A stretch of 64,000 bases of DNA. Origin: Chrysolina oricalcia. Taxonomy: Eukaryota; Arthropoda; Insecta; Coleoptera; Chrysomelidae. The DNA lies in NCBI GenBank assembly GCA_944452925.2, contig OX101822.2:39195098-39259097 (forward strand). Direction: 5' to 3'. Both the position numbers and the translations under genes were made by a program. The notes below the pieces were generated by a model, which ran no database searches, was not told the origin of the DNA, and saw only the letters and a list, made by a program, of their open reading frames with translations. Shown piece by piece: positions 46,767 to 59,110 of the stretch (within the stretch, counting starts at the first letter, position 1; every line of letters starts with the position of its first letter).

Positions 46767-47872
46767 TAAATGCAAATCGTTCATTTATCTAAATAGTGAT
46801 CGCATATGTAAAATGTTGTAAAAACGGGTGTATCATTTACTATTTAATTAGACAAACTCCAGTTATATTACAGATGTATTCTCTGCTATCATTTCTATTT
46901 CCATTATTAGTATTATTATTACCAAAAATCACTATTTCTTTCTCTGTTTTAACATGTTATTATTGCACACACAGGTGTTAACTCACCTAGGTGCATATTA
47001 TTGTATTACCAATGTATAACATTCTTATTGTTGAATAAATTGAAAATTGAATTGAATAAATTGAATCAATGAGGCGAAGAGTTGAATCTTGTATCTCGTC
47101 TGACGGAGGTCATTTGGACATTTGTTGTAGCTTTGCGCCTATTTATTTATTACTTATTAGTGTTATTTTCTGTTATTGTTTTGGTTTAATGTTATTGTAT
47201 TACATAGTTCTTGATGAAGTATTAAAGAAATCAAAAATACGTGTTGAGATGTTTTGTTTTTTTTTTTGCTTAAAAACGACGCCCCACATAAAAAAAGCAG
47301 AAGAGATTTTTTGTCATAAATTTAACAAAGAATCCAAAAATGATTGTAAGTTTGAAATATCTCAGTGGCGTACCATTTTTTTTAATTGAGATCATTACCC
47401 GTACGCGCGCCAATGATGAACATGAAATTATCAATTGCATGTCAAAAAATGCACAATAACTACCTCTTGAAACTTTCCAAATTCAATTTGCATATCTCTA
47501 CCGGTTTCAGAGCAATAAATAAATAGTCAGTTTTTAAGAAAAACATCAACACCCCGTATCTCGGAATACGAACCATTTGCGGACAATAGCTATATAACAA
47601 ACTGTAATAATTTCTTTCATGCAGAATCACCTCCTGAAGTTTGTCGCACTCATTCACTAACACCCTGTATATCACACCATACTACTCCAAATCAGACTGT
47701 CTTGATTGAATCGCAACTGTATCTCCCCCTCGATGATATTGGCTGTATATCTTGTCCAAGAAGGTCTCTATCAACATCGTTTTTGAGAGCTCGAATTCTT
47801 TGCTAGCTGTCACGAGCAATCATCTATCTACCTAATCTTTATGTGGAGCCGGATAATTTTTCGTTTCATCAC

Positions 47873-48813
47873 TGACGAGACAACAGACTGGATTCCGAGG
47901 TGGGGGGGGGAGGCTGCCCTCAGGGAAGCTGCCTCTCTCCCCATCTGTGGTGCTTAGTAATGGATGTACTCCTGGGTAAACTCACAGATGCGGAGGCAGA
48001 TATACAACAGCTACGAGGCAAGAGGTGAAAGGAGGGTCCGAACAGAGAATTTATATCAGTTCGGATTGTTAGACAGCGCTCAGAGTCATCTGCTATCCTA
48101 AACCAAGCTCAGCGCTTATACAGGAATGCGGAGATTCGCTCGAAAAGCTAGCTGAAACGAAGGAAGTTCAGCTGGTATGGGTCTCGGGTCACAGAGGGTT
48201 GCGCGGAAACAAGGTGGCAGGCGGACTTGTCAGATCCGGATTAGCAACGCCGTTCTGTGGGCTAGAGCCTGTACGTACTAGGCATCGCAAGAAGCCACAC
48301 CTCTTCAGCCCTCGACGAGTGGGCAGAAGAAGAGCTGAATAAACTTTTGATGGATAACACCGGCTGCAGGCAGTCGAAAGACTTCGTGGCTGTCTCCAAA
48401 AGATCAAGGACGACATGGCTCTTAGGCAGAAACCGCCAAGCACTACACCTCCTTATAGGAATACTAACAGGACATAACAAGTTAGGGAGACACGTATCAC
48501 TTATAGGTATAGAAGACAGCCCCACTTGAGAAGAAAGACGAAGAAACTTCATCTCACTTTCTCGGCAAGTGTGAGGCATACGGGAGGCTGAGATTTGGAA
48601 CCTTTGGAGTTGGGAAACTCCAACAAAAGGAACTAATCGACTTGGAGTGGTCGGTAATACTGACCTCCATTAGGAGGTCACAAAGTTTCTAAAAGGAAAA
48701 CTCGGAGGATGAATGTAGATAAGTGGAGAACATGGGATGGCAAAAAGGGTCCATGAGGGCCTACTTGCCTGGCTGCTGTTGCGGTTGCGGCCTCCCCGAA
48801 GAACTACTACTAC
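47873..48813 (+). mobile_element. 3' fragment of the RNase H-bearing LINE family
   Basis: Closely matches the LINE at 4.1-10.6 kb: the RT palm segment (GCTGCCCTCAGG...CTTAGTAATGGATG), an internal deletion, then the RNase H end and C-terminal region (48110-48690) and the same 3' end with an ACT-repeat tail. TTCATCAC at 47865-47872 and 48814-48821 is the likely target duplication. Coding frames are broken throughout. Confidence 0.8.
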
Positions 48814-48977
48814 TTCATCACGAAACTAAGGATAGCGCGTAGGCAACACTGATCGTGAAAGATGAGGAATGAATGATTCATTTTGTTTTCCACAGTGTCT
48901 CTTCATTAGTGCAATTCCGGAACATGCAGCAAAGAATAATTATTGTGATTGACTGAATATAATTAAATTTCACGTAC

Positions 48978-49495
48978 CTTCTCAGTGTTTATAAAATATC
49001 GTTTCAACATCCTCCCCGGAATCGAGTTGGTAAAACTTCCTAAATCCACATCTATATAAATTTCTATAATATCATCCATCGGTACATTTTTACCAACAAC
49101 TCTTGATTCATTTGAAAAAACTAATTGTTTATTCAAATAAATGTTCAAAGTAGGTGCACTACATTCAGTAGATTCTATCTCTTTGGCTAGATTTACGAAG
49201 GCGTTTATTGTTTTTGGTATCAACGACCTCTTCATTTTACTTTTCGTGATTGTTTCAGAGTCGGAAGTAAGAATAGTAAATCCTCTTTGGGTGATGGAAG
49301 AATTTATATTGAGATCACACATGTACTCGGTAGATTTTGGTGTGCCGTTATCGTTGGAAACTTCCACATTCACGCAGTTAATTTGATCGGAATTCCAACT
49401 AAAAATGAGTACAAGGGCATTTTTAGATTCAGACTTGCACCAGTGATTACGATCTGATATTCCCATCTCAAACATCCAGTAGTTGACAAGAGTAC
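48978..49495 (-). CDS. C-type-lectin-like second half plus linker module exon (first domain)
   Basis: Minus-strand exon: acceptor TTTATTTCAG ending at 49496, donor GTACGT from 48977; 518 bp, entering with two bases of a codon and leaving in phase 0. It encodes LVNYWMFEMGISDRNHWC...FSWNSDQINCVNVEV...YMCDLN, a diverged lectin-domain second half lacking the WND motif, then about 90 residues ending in TLNIYLNKQLVFSNES...IIEIYIDVD, similar to the linker module in exon 14155-13820. It joins in phase to 59213-59111 upstream and 40305-40197 downstream. Loss of the calcium-site residues suggests this domain does not bind sugar in the classical way. Confidence 0.65.
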
Positions 49496-49918
49496 CTGAA
49501 ATAAAATCTACTAGTACGGAGGCAAACATTCAGTTTATTCACCGTCCAACAATAATAAGAATTATATTTATTCAGTTAGAACTCGGGATTCTACTGCACA
49601 AACAATAAAATGTATAAAATAAACCAACATTTGAGGGCATCACGAAAGTATTCAAGATAATTGTTTATGATATTGATACTTTTGCTTTTGCAATTGCTTA
49701 AAAATTGCAAATACTATAATAATAATTCATAACATTATTTCCAACATAATACTAGCACAAAATTCCTACATTTATGTCGAATTATTTCTTACGGTAGATT
49801 TTTGGAAATCCAAAATTCAAGCTGTAATGGAACTGTTGAACATGACAGACAATGGAACGCCTGTCTATTTTTTGTAATAGAATTTTCTATATTTTCTGAT
49901 AACAATTTGATAACAGTT
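49496..49918. other. Intron sequence, nothing recognised
   Basis: AT-rich intron sequence between the lectin exon acceptor and the 11-bp repeat array. Confidence 0.5.
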
Positions 49919-51140
49919 TTTCGAATTCGAATTCAATTCCAATTCAATTCCAATTCAATTCCAATTCAATTACAATTCAATTCCAATTCAATTCCAATTC
50001 AATTCCAATTCAATTCCAATTCAATTCCAATTCAATTCCAATTCAATTCCAATTCAATTCCAATTCAATTCCAATTCAATTCCAATTCAATTCCAATTCA
50101 ATTCCAATTCAATTCCAATTCAATTCCAATTCAATTCCAATTCAATTCCAATTCAATTCCAATTCAATTCAATTCCAATTCAATTCCAATTCAATTCCAA
50201 TTCAATTCCAATTCAATTCCAATTCAATTCCAATTCAATTCCAATTCAATTCCAATTCAATTCCAATTCAATTCCAATTCAATTCCAATTCAATTCCAAT
50301 TCAATTCCAATTCAATTCCAATTCAATTCCAATTCAATTCCAATTCAATTCCAATTCAATTCCAATTCAATTCCAATTCAATTCCAATTCAATTCCAATT
50401 CAATTCCAATTCAATTCCAATTCAATTCCAATTCAATTCCAATTCAATTCCAATTCAATTCCAATTCAATTCCAATTCAATTCCAATTCAATTCCAATTC
50501 AATTCCAATTCAATTCCAATTCAATTCCAATTCAATTCCAATTCAATTCCAATTCAATTCCAATTCAATTCCAATTCAATTCCAATTCAATTCCAATTCA
50601 ATTCCAATTCAATTCCAATTCAATTCCAATTCAATTCCAATTCAATTCCAATTCAATTCCAATTCAATTCCAATTCAATTCCAATTCAATTCCAATTCAA
50701 TTCCAATTCAATTCCGATTCAATTCCAATTCAATTCCAATTCAATTCCGATTCAATTCCGATTCAATTCCGATTCAATTCCGATTCAATTCCGATTCAAT
50801 TCCGATTCAATTCCGATTCAATTCCGATTCAATTCCGATTCAATTCCGATTCAATTCCGATTCAATTCCGATTCAATTCCGATTCAATTCCGATTCAATT
50901 CCGATTCAATTCCGATACAATTACGATTCAATTCCGATTCAATTCCGATTCAATTCCGATTCAATTCTGATTCAATTCCAATTCAATTCCAATTCAATTC
51001 CAATTCAATTCCAATTCAATTCCCATTCAATTCCCATTCAATTCCAATTCAATTCCAATTCAATTCCAATTCAATTACAATTCAATTACAATTCAATTAC
51101 AATTCAATTACAATTCAATTCTAATTCAATTCGAATTCAT
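49919..51140. repeat. Array of about 110 copies of an 11-bp unit (ATTCAATTCCA)
   Basis: The unit is almost uniform from 49925 to about 50710; a block of the variant ATTCAATTCCG follows (about 50712-50985), then the original unit again, two copies with CCC, and a terminal block with ATTCAATTACA (about 51070-51120). One copy near 50165-50175 is shortened. The blocks show local amplification of variants. Because 11 is not a multiple of 3 and the unit lacks in-frame stops, a 440-codon frame with an 11-residue period is open through it; this is a by-product, not a gene. Confidence 0.95.
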
Positions 51141-51176
51141 ATAAAAAAATCGAAATTCATTCGCTCACAAGAAAAC

Positions 51177-51920
51177 AGTATTATCATCGATTGGTACAGA
51201 AAACCCATGAGTTCGGGTAGATATATGAATTACTTGTCGTACCACAAGGAAACAATGAAAGTAAACCTGGTCAACGAGTCCTCAACATCTCTGATAGTAC
51301 TTTCCACAGAAAAAACTTGGGCATTTTGTACAACCTATTTCGTAACAATTCATATCCCCATTATCTCCTCAATAAAATTTTGTTTAGCTCCTAAATAGAT
51401 ACTCTCAAATATTAATAATAATACAGTAGTTTTCGATATTCCTGATGTTGATGATCGGGTTCGAGTAGTCAATACGTTTTATACTTCTCTTCCTTATATA
51501 ACCAATATTACTCCGAAATTGAATAGAATTTTTAAACCTTTTGACAACATTAAAATTGCAAATGAAACCGTTTTAACGATCAATTCTCTCTTCACTAAAG
51601 TGAAAGACAAAATTCCTTTAACTCATCAAGCACATGTAGTTTATTGTATTCCTTGTTCTAATTGTTCTTATGAATATATTGGACAAACAAACAGATTATT
51701 AAAAGACAGAATTTGCTCACACAAGAGTGACTGTAGATTGCATCCAGAAACATGTGCGCTTAGTAAACATGTGAATAAGGAAGGTCACAATATTAATTTT
51801 GGGGCTGCTAGGATTTTAGCCAAAGAATCTATCAAATATAAAAGACTCTTTCTGGAGATGGCCTTCATCTCAGTCATTCTCTTGTTTGAACATAAAAACG
51901 GATATCAAACACTTAAGTAA
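51177..51920 (+). pseudogene. Penelope-like element 3' part: RT end and GIY-YIG endonuclease
   Basis: It starts IIDWYRKPMSSGRYMNYLSYH, a signature of the end of Penelope-type RT, decays through a frameshift at about 51250-51500, and then gives an intact GIY-YIG domain (51519-51920): HVVYCIPCSNCSYEYIGQT, RLLKDRICSHKS, CALSKHVNKEGHNINF and a final conserved Glu in FLEMAFI. The CIPC...C cluster is typical of insect Penelope elements. The upstream RT is missing: the fragment begins within about 40 bp of the 11-bp satellite. Inactive. Confidence 0.8.
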
Positions 51921-52175
51921 AATACATTCATTTTTATTGCACTTGGATCAAAATCCACAAAATTTAAGGGAGGTTAACTCTCATTTTATAATTAAAAATC
52001 TTCATCTCCACTTATATACCTGATAATAATATATTTTTCCAAAACTTTCAGTAATCTTGGTTCTATTTGAGAAGTTTTCCGATTCTAATTAGTATGATAG
52101 AACATTATTATACAATATGTTCTGTCCCGTTCTTAAGTTAAAAAATACTTCCATGTCGATTATGAAATAGTCATG
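51921..52175. other. Penelope 3' flank / intron sequence
   Basis: Non-coding sequence between the Penelope fragment and the tail of the LINE on the other strand. No hammerhead-type core was found here. Confidence 0.4.
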
Positions 52176-52651
52176 TCTATTTATTTATTTATTACATGGG
52201 TTACCCTACAGAGTATTGAAACTCCAATCATAGGGTTACACATTTTACAAAAAAGAGTGTACACATCGAAAATGAAGTAAGGAAACTAAAATTATTTACT
52301 ATAAAGCACTTAATAATAAGAATAGTAATATGCTTATTTGATTATTATAATACACTCGAAATGGAAGTGATTAACGAAAGTCATATGGAAACTGAACAAT
52401 TCTAACATTTATAAGTATGAGAACTGCAGAATTTGGTACATGAATTAATTTAAAGCGAATACGAGCCTAGCTTCATTTCTGATTTTATAAAGGGTGCTGT
52501 TGAACAGATCAATGTGGCTGAAATATTGTATATGAGTTCTGTATCATATATAGTGGTGAACTTCTGGCATAGTTGGTTGTATGACTTGGTAGATAAAACA
52601 AATTAGGTGAGCGTGTAATGTGGGTGAGTACATTGAATGAGAGTCTATTGA

Positions 52652-54929
52652 CTATGTAATTACTATCAATTTGGATACAATTCCGAAAAGAAATATAACG
52701 TAGCTGATAATTCTCCGAGAAGAAAGTTTGGTAAGGTTGTAATGCTGTAAGCGATCCTCATATGATAAATTGATTTGAGGTCTTTTGAACCTATAAAATA
52801 ATATATTCATTAGTTTTATTTGAACTCTTTCTACTTGTTCAGTGTACTTATGATAGTAGGGGTTCCAAATTATCGATGTGAATTCGAGATGGCTCCAAAC
52901 TAGGGAATTGTATAATGTAAGTAGCGACTTTGGATTTTTGAATGACTTAGTTATTCTTGTAATGAATCCTAAGTTCCTAAGAGCTTTTTTAACTGTTTTT
53001 TCGATATGAGCTTCAGAAGTGAGTTTTGAATCAATCATCACTCCCAGATCTTTGATAACTTCTACTTTGGATAATATTATGTTGTCAATTCTGTAAGAGA
53101 ATGTTATTTCATTATGCAGTCGGGAAAATCTGATATAATGACATTTTTTTATGCTCATGGAGAAATAATTGATAACGCAGTAATTATGTAGATTATCTAT
53201 ATACTGTTGAAGTAGTTGGCTATCAATCTGAGAGGATATCGATCTAAATATTTTCAGGTCGTCAGCATAAAGAGAATAGTATGAGTTTTTGAAGCATGCA
53301 CCGATGTCGCATATAAAAAGATTGAATAGGAAGGGACCCAAATGGTAGTCTTCCCGAGGTGAAATTTTGTTGATTTGAACAACTTGGGATCTATTGTTTA
53401 TGTAGGATTTGATCCACTGAAGCAGATTACCGTGTATATCGATATTCTCCAGCTTGACAAAGAGTGATGCATGATGTACCTTATCAAATGCTTTAGAGAA
53501 GTCGGTATACACGGCATCTGCCTGTTTTTTATCGCTTATGATCAACAATTTCCTGTGTGAATGTGACTAGGTTAGTAACAACTTAGCGATTTTGGAAGAA
53601 ACCATGTTGATTCTTACTGATTAAGTGCTTTGTTTTGAAAAATAGTTCTGTTGTTATTATTCCCTCTAATAACTTACGGGGGATAGAGAGCATCGATATA
53701 GGGCGATAATTTTCAACTACGTTTTTTTTTCGCTTTTATACACTGGGATAACTTGCGCCTGGCGCAAGACATCAGGAAAAATACTTTCAGAATTAGATTC
53801 ATTGAATATTATAAAAAGGGGTTTGCTAAGGACTCGATACAGGACTTGATAAATATGGGTGGAAGGCCATCTGGTCCGGCACCTTTTTTTCATGTCTAGC
53901 ATTTGGATTTGCTTGATAACCTGGTCCATCGATATATTATTCAGTGATATTGAGACTTGAGAATTGATATGTTCTACTAGGACTGGCGTGTCAGAAGGCT
54001 CGAAAACAGATGAGAAATACTCAGATAAAGCTTCGCAGATGTCAAGATCATCAGATATATTTTGGACATTAAACTCAACAAAAGTTGGGACTGTCTTATT
54101 GTTATTTTTCTTGGCTACAAATGACCAAAATACTTTGATATTATCCGCCATGACTTGCTCTGTATTCGTAACAAATTCTCTGTAGTCTCTTTGTATTGCA
54201 ATTTTAACCTCTTTGCGAGAATCTGAGAAAACAAGATAGTCAAATTGATTTCTGAATTTTTTCCATTTCTTGTGTATTTTCCCTTTTTCTTTTATAAGTT
54301 TTTTTGTATTCAGCGAGAACAAATGAGGAAAACAGTGGATACATATTTTTCTAGGAATGTGTGTACTCATTAGGCCATAAACAATATTATAGGATAATTG
54401 TACAGCTGCTGCACAGGATAAGTTTGCTAATATATTGTCCCAATCTATATTTCTGATTTCATTATTGATGACTTGATAATCGGCTCTGAAGAAATTTCTT
54501 TTAAGTAATTGGGACTGAGTATGTAATTTCAATAGGTTTATGGTGAATATCCTTTGGTACAAATGGATCTACCAGTCTAACAACAACTATTTCTCTCAAG
54601 AAGCTGAAGACAAGATCAAGCAACTTACCATTAGAATTGAGGATACCATTATATTGATAGAAGTTCAGAAAGTTGTATGAATCAACCAGGCTTTCTCCAA
54701 AACCATCAGACGTAGCTGTCGCCACAAAGTGATTGGTATCTGGTGACCAGACAATTTTAGGTCTATTATAGTCCCCTAACACAATAACTTCATCATTTTT
54801 ATTGATCTGAACAATATCACTGACTTTGAACAAGTGTGACTCTAAATTTGCAATACTCGAGTATGGTGGTACGTATACACAACACAAGTTGAGCTTTTTT
54901 GAGTCACTCAACCTAATAGTCACCCACAA
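52652..54929 (-). pseudogene. LINE ORF2: APE endonuclease and reverse transcriptase
   Basis: Endonuclease part (54929-54501): LCCVYVPPYSS and VIVLGDYNRP, then HKPIEI, where a catalytic SDH-type motif is expected. Linker and RT fingers (54562-53717), ending VIPVYKSEKK. RT core (53548-52652, 298 codons open): AVYTDFSKAFDKVHH, a shortened GPFLFNLF box where GVPQGS-like residues are expected, the catalytic SLYADDLKIF, then DLGVMIDSKL. Frames change near 53700 and 54520. The catalytic YADD remains intact, but the missing residues before GPFLFN and the frameshifts suggest an inactive copy. Confidence 0.8.
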
Positions 54930-55283
54930 ATCCTTGCAGATGCCGGCAGAAGACCATACTAGCCGATCGGTAGCTTGCAGCTCTGTTCTAACCGCAATAA
55001 GAACACCTCCACCATCCTTTTTCCGGTCGTGTCATAGTTCCTGTCTCTTCTGAAGACATTGTACTTTTGACAGTCAAATAGTTCTTCGGATCTAACCGAC
55101 GAGTTCAGCTACGTTTCAGTCAGATAGATGATATCTGCCGAAGATGCCAGACTGGATGTAAAAAATTCATGAGTTTCACTACGTAATCTACGTTTATTTT
55201 GATAGTGAATTAAAAGGTCCATAAGTAGAGTACGTCAAAATTCGACTGATTGTATGAAGACAGTATTTAGCAGAGCTCATAGG

Positions 55284-56193
55284 CTATTCAAGGACTTTTT
55301 GTATTGTGGCCTCGTTATCAACATGGACACTTTTTTCGGTTCTAGGATTACGAATGAAGATTTTGCAATTCCGTACCGAGAATTTGATATTCTTTGGCTT
55401 ACATATGTCTCGAACTGTTTTAAATAAGACCTGATTCTTGGGTGTAAGATGATCATTGATGAAGATGTGCATGTTGGTAGTATTCAGTCCGATTTGACTT
55501 GTTGACATGTTTTTTCTTGCACGAATTGAAGCAATTATGGCATCTTTTCTTGAACGGCTGTTGAGTTTTACAATAAATGACTTTGGACTTTTGTTATCGG
55601 TCCTCATATGAGGCACTCGATAACATGATTCAATGATATTTGGATCCTTACAACCCAGTGCACCGAAAAGGTTCATGACTATGTCTATGATTTTTTAATT
55701 TTTCAGTTCAGGTATTCCATTATTCCATTATTCGAGATTATTCATCCTCAGCTGTTGATCGAGATAGTCAACTTGAGATTTCAATGTTGATATTACATCT
55801 GTATTTTGTAGCACTTTTGCTTCGACTACTGGAATACATTTCAATTTGTCTTCGAACTCTTCAATTTTTTTGGAGAAATCATCTATTTTTCCACCGAGAA
55901 ATTCCATTGAGTCAGTCATGTCTTTTTGAGTACGTTTTACTTGTTGGATATCACCCTGTATTGCTTCTCACTTGTCATGATGCAATTAAGGTCTACTGGA
56001 ATCGTACTGTTACTTTTGCAATTCGGACATGCCCACGAGAGTCCTGGAAAGCGCGATAGATCCGGCATACTGAAAGCGCGATAGATCGGGCATACTGTGT
56101 ATTTGTATTGAAACAATTTTTTACATTCTGAACATTGCACCGAGGCGTCTGCCTGTTTGTGTTTTTATCGCATATGGAACAGGTACCTACCAT
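55284..56193 (-). pseudogene. LINE ORF1: PHD-type zinc finger, coiled coil, RNA-binding-like C-term
   Basis: Three consecutive parts on the minus strand. First, a Cys-rich finger (CSICDKN; CSECKKLF; WACPNC; 56193-55990) of PHD type. Second, a coiled coil (FLGGKIDDFSKKIEEFEDKL...LKSQVDYLDQQLRMNN; 55919-55728). Third, a 130-codon C-terminal domain (55676-55284) with NIIESCYRVPH, SFIVKLNSRSRKDAI and IFINDHLTPKNQVLF, as in CR1/Jockey-group ORF1 chaperones. A tandem duplication of about 25 bp (56050-56098) lies within the finger and adds residues there. Frames are broken between the parts. Confidence 0.7.
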
Positions 56194-56503
56194 TATTCAC
56201 GATAAAGTGGGTCTCCCAAATGAGCAAAAACTAAACAACGTAAAAATAGCACAAGGACTTTGTTATGGTTTTCCTATTATGTATTTTGCTTATTGCCACT
56301 CTGCTAATGCACTTTAGGGCAAAAGACTTTCCTCACTTGATTCACTGCACAAAACTGGACGTTTTCATATAACTTTGAAATCAACTTATAGCTATTTACT
56401 AGACAAATTGTCGGTTTTTGTCAGAGCGATTTCGGAACGTGTACACTCAACGAACTCGACTGTTTGAGATATGATGTCTATTCTGTGCTTTCCGTACTCA
56501 AAT

Positions 56504-57903
56504 TCACAAATTTCTCGTTCCATGAGTGTGTTCAGTCTGTTTATTTTTACACTCTAGTACAGTTTCATGAATATCGATTTCTCTTGCGCATTGCAAGATA
56601 GCGTACATGTCTACCTGGAATACGGAGGTGTTTGTTCCTAGTGAGACGCTTATTTGAGAGTTTCTTCCCTCACTGTATATTCCAGCACCAGTTCCTTCGC
56701 TGGTTTTGGATTCGTCCGTATACCAGATCCTCTCTCCAGGTTTGCACCTGATGTTGTCATCTGACCATTCCCTTCGATCTTGTATGATAACCTCGACGTT
56801 AATGTCGAAGGAGTATCTAGGAGTCATGTGGTTCGTTGGTTCCATTTCAAGAATGTTGCCTCCCACTATATCCTTTATCCTGTTGTGATCCGATATATTT
56901 CTCGATTTTTGTTGCCTTAGAAGTCCCATTCTTGCCTCTCCTATGATTGTTATATCAATCGCTGGGAGGTCCAACAGTGCTTCCATGGCTAATGCTGGTG
57001 TTGTTTTAATAGCTACCGTTATGCTAAGGCATGCAAGTCTTTGTACCTTGCTCAACTCAGCCGCGGCTATTTTTTGTGTTGTCTTTGTCTACCATACCAA
57101 AGATGCATATGTGATCATGGGTTTCACCACAATGTATATCCAATATATCATTTTGGGATTTAGCCCCCATGTTTTCCCGTGTCCCGCCTGACTATCAGCA
57201 ACGTCGCCTCGGCTTTCTTCTTTACTTTTGCCAGCTGTTGGTTCCATGTGAGCTTCGAGTCTAAAATCACCCCGAGATATTTGACTTCCCCCGACAGCTG
57301 TATGAGGGTACTTTGGAGGGTCAGAGATCCTAAGCTCTCTAATTTCCTTCTTCGGGTAAACGCTACAATGGCTGATTTGAAGGAACTAATGGTTAGGCTC
57401 TCCTTATCTATCCATGCACTGACCAGATTTATGACCATTTGCATTCTTTCCCTAACCGTGTCATTAAATTCACCTTGGACCGTAATGACTATATCATCTG
57501 CGTACCCAAGTATTTTGTGTCCACTCCTATCGAGTGTAATTAGCAGGTTCCACATTAGTGGGGACAGGACTAGTGTTTTTCCCACTAAAGAGGAGTAGAT
57601 GATTCTTTTCCTTAGCATGCAGTCTATCCACCTGCAGCAGGTCTCGACGCCCTTGAGATTGAGTTTAGAGATGTGTTGTTGAATGCTCTCTCGATGTCAA
57701 GGAATGCACCCAGCAAGACCTCTTTGTTTCTCAGTGCAGTTTCCACCTTCTCTACGAGTTGGTGTAGAGCTGTCTCTGTAGATTTGCATATTGTATAGGC
57801 ATATAGGTCCTTGTGTAGAGGTTGGTTTACCAATACCCTGATGTGCCTGTCCATCAGTTTTTCCTGAGTCATAAGTATAAATGACATGAGACTTATTGTT
57901 CAC
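56504..57903 (-). pseudogene. Fragment of an RNase H-bearing LINE (RT to RNase H start)
   Basis: Minus strand: the RT palm motif LLGAFLDIERAFNNT (57887-57624), then GYADDIVITVQG and KYLGVILDSKLTWN (57618-57160), the RT end (SKVQRLACLSI) and RNase H N-terminal half (56504-57055) with IWYTDESK (first Asp) and QVDMYAILQC, where the Glu of the usual QAE motif is replaced. The stop at 56504 truncates RNase H; an unrelated LINE follows. Related to the LINE at 4.1-10.6 kb in domain order but a different family. Confidence 0.75.
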
Positions 57904-59110
57904 CCGAGTACATCGGTAGAAGAATTTTTAATAACCTTCCTGACAACATAAGGAATGCAGAGCATCTTGCTCTTTTGGTGTAAATTTGTATTTATTTGTT
58001 GACAGAATTTTTAGACTAGATATAGGACTTGTTCTTTGAATCGTCCTTCCTTCATTCTTTTTTTATGTTCTGACAATTCCCTACAATTTGTAATATTGCA
58101 GAAACAAAATATTATTATTATGGACCGTCGAAATAATCCATTTAAAATACATCAGTTCCTGCCGATGACGCCATGAACGATAATAGATAGCGGAAATACA
58201 AAATTTAAAAAAAATCCGACGGTTTCAGAAGTGAAAAATTACGTCAATAAAAATGTTGGTCGGGGGCTCAGGCTTCCTGGAAAAAGTTGCAAAAACTCGC
58301 GAAAATAAACTCGGAAATATCCGTAAAAAAAGTGGAAAATATAGGGCCGTTGAGAAAAATGTTCTTGAAAAATGTTACCCACTGGCCTACTGAAGGCTAG
58401 ATAGAGAGAAAGTAGGAATTCAGTGAAATATTCTACAAATTCGGACATATAAAATGATGGCGAAAATATTTTTGTTGGCCCCCTTCTTCTCGGAGAAAGT
58501 TGCAAAAACACACGAAAAGAAAATGGAAAATATTTGTATGAATAGTGTTAAACAGCCGTTGTTTAATTCTCAAGAAGCTGGATGGCAAGGAATAGCAAAA
58601 ATACTCATGCAACTAATGTACAAACCTCTTGATACCTGACGCATCCATTAAGACACATAATCAAATAGACTCTAGAAAGTAAAAAGTAAAATGAAAAGAA
58701 ATAAACTTTTTTGAAACAAGCTTTCATTAATCAAATAGTGAACTGAAAAGTAAAAAATAATATTTTGTAAATGGAAAACAGCGAACTTCAAGAATATTTT
58801 ATATCTTCTCGAGTCGTGAAACGCTACTATACTCGAAAAGGGCATGAAGCATTTGAGAAAATATTAATTTTTTTAAATTTCTCTGTTTTCACACACTAGA
58901 TATAATTTTTCTTAATTTTTGATCAATAGTTTACACATAAAAGCTTGTCCTTAGAAATATTTTTCGAGTTTATTTTATGAAGTCCAAAAACACTATTTGG
59001 TTACAAGATCTTTATACATTTAATAAAATGTTGAAAATTGAAGCATCAAATTAATGAATTGTCATTAATATTTATCGAATAATCTATTTGATTGACTCAG
59101 TGATACTAAC
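57904..59110. other. Intron sequence with a diverged direct repeat
   Basis: A segment with AGTTGCAAAAAC(T/A)C(G/A)CGAAAA occurs at about 58255-58345 and again at 58470-58560 (diverged copies). No gene recognised; the short frames overlap this repeat. Confidence 0.5.

Larger units (their letters stand above)
42377..47063 (+). mobile_element. 5'-truncated CR1-like LINE, split by a pogo element
   Basis: It begins in the RT at IKYLGITLDKNLKWTNHI and continues through IYKSLVESLLNYGIIVWGG to about 42894 in broken frames. After the pogo insertion it ends with 3' sequence (46767-47063) and a TTGAATAAA-type tail. AATCA at 42372-42376 and 47064-47068 is the likely target duplication, and joining the flanks restores the transposase reading ...QSMRRR. 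The LINE itself is about 0.8 kb and resembles the LINE at 5581-8146. Confidence 0.8.
40913..47668 (+). mobile_element. Mariner-like element with DUF4817 transposase, containing nested insertions
   Basis: Ends CAGCGTGTTAGTGA at 40913 and TCACTAACACCCTG at 47668, each bordered by TA. The inverted homology continues inward for several hundred bp (left to about 41290, right from about 47215), including the ACTTCAG...TGCATGAAA and GTGTGGGGC / GCCCCACAT blocks. After removing the nested LINE and pogo element (42377-47063) the original element is about 2.1 kb. It lies in the lectin intron between 48978 and 40305. Confidence 0.85.
52176..56468 (-). mobile_element. Near-full-length CR1-like LINE
   Basis: The minus-strand order is 5' region (from about 56468), ORF1 (56193-55284), ORF2 (54929-52652), then a 3' region with a TAACCC...GGGTAACCCATG segment and an AATA-repeat tail at about 52176-52195. 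Only ordinary decay (frameshifts) separates it from an intact copy. The 5' boundary is an estimate: it lies before the unrelated LINE coding sequence starting at 56504. Confidence 0.75.

Noticed and set aside
49802..51124. A 440-codon open frame
   Set aside because: It is produced by the 11-bp repeat (33-nt reading period) and has no independent coding evidence.
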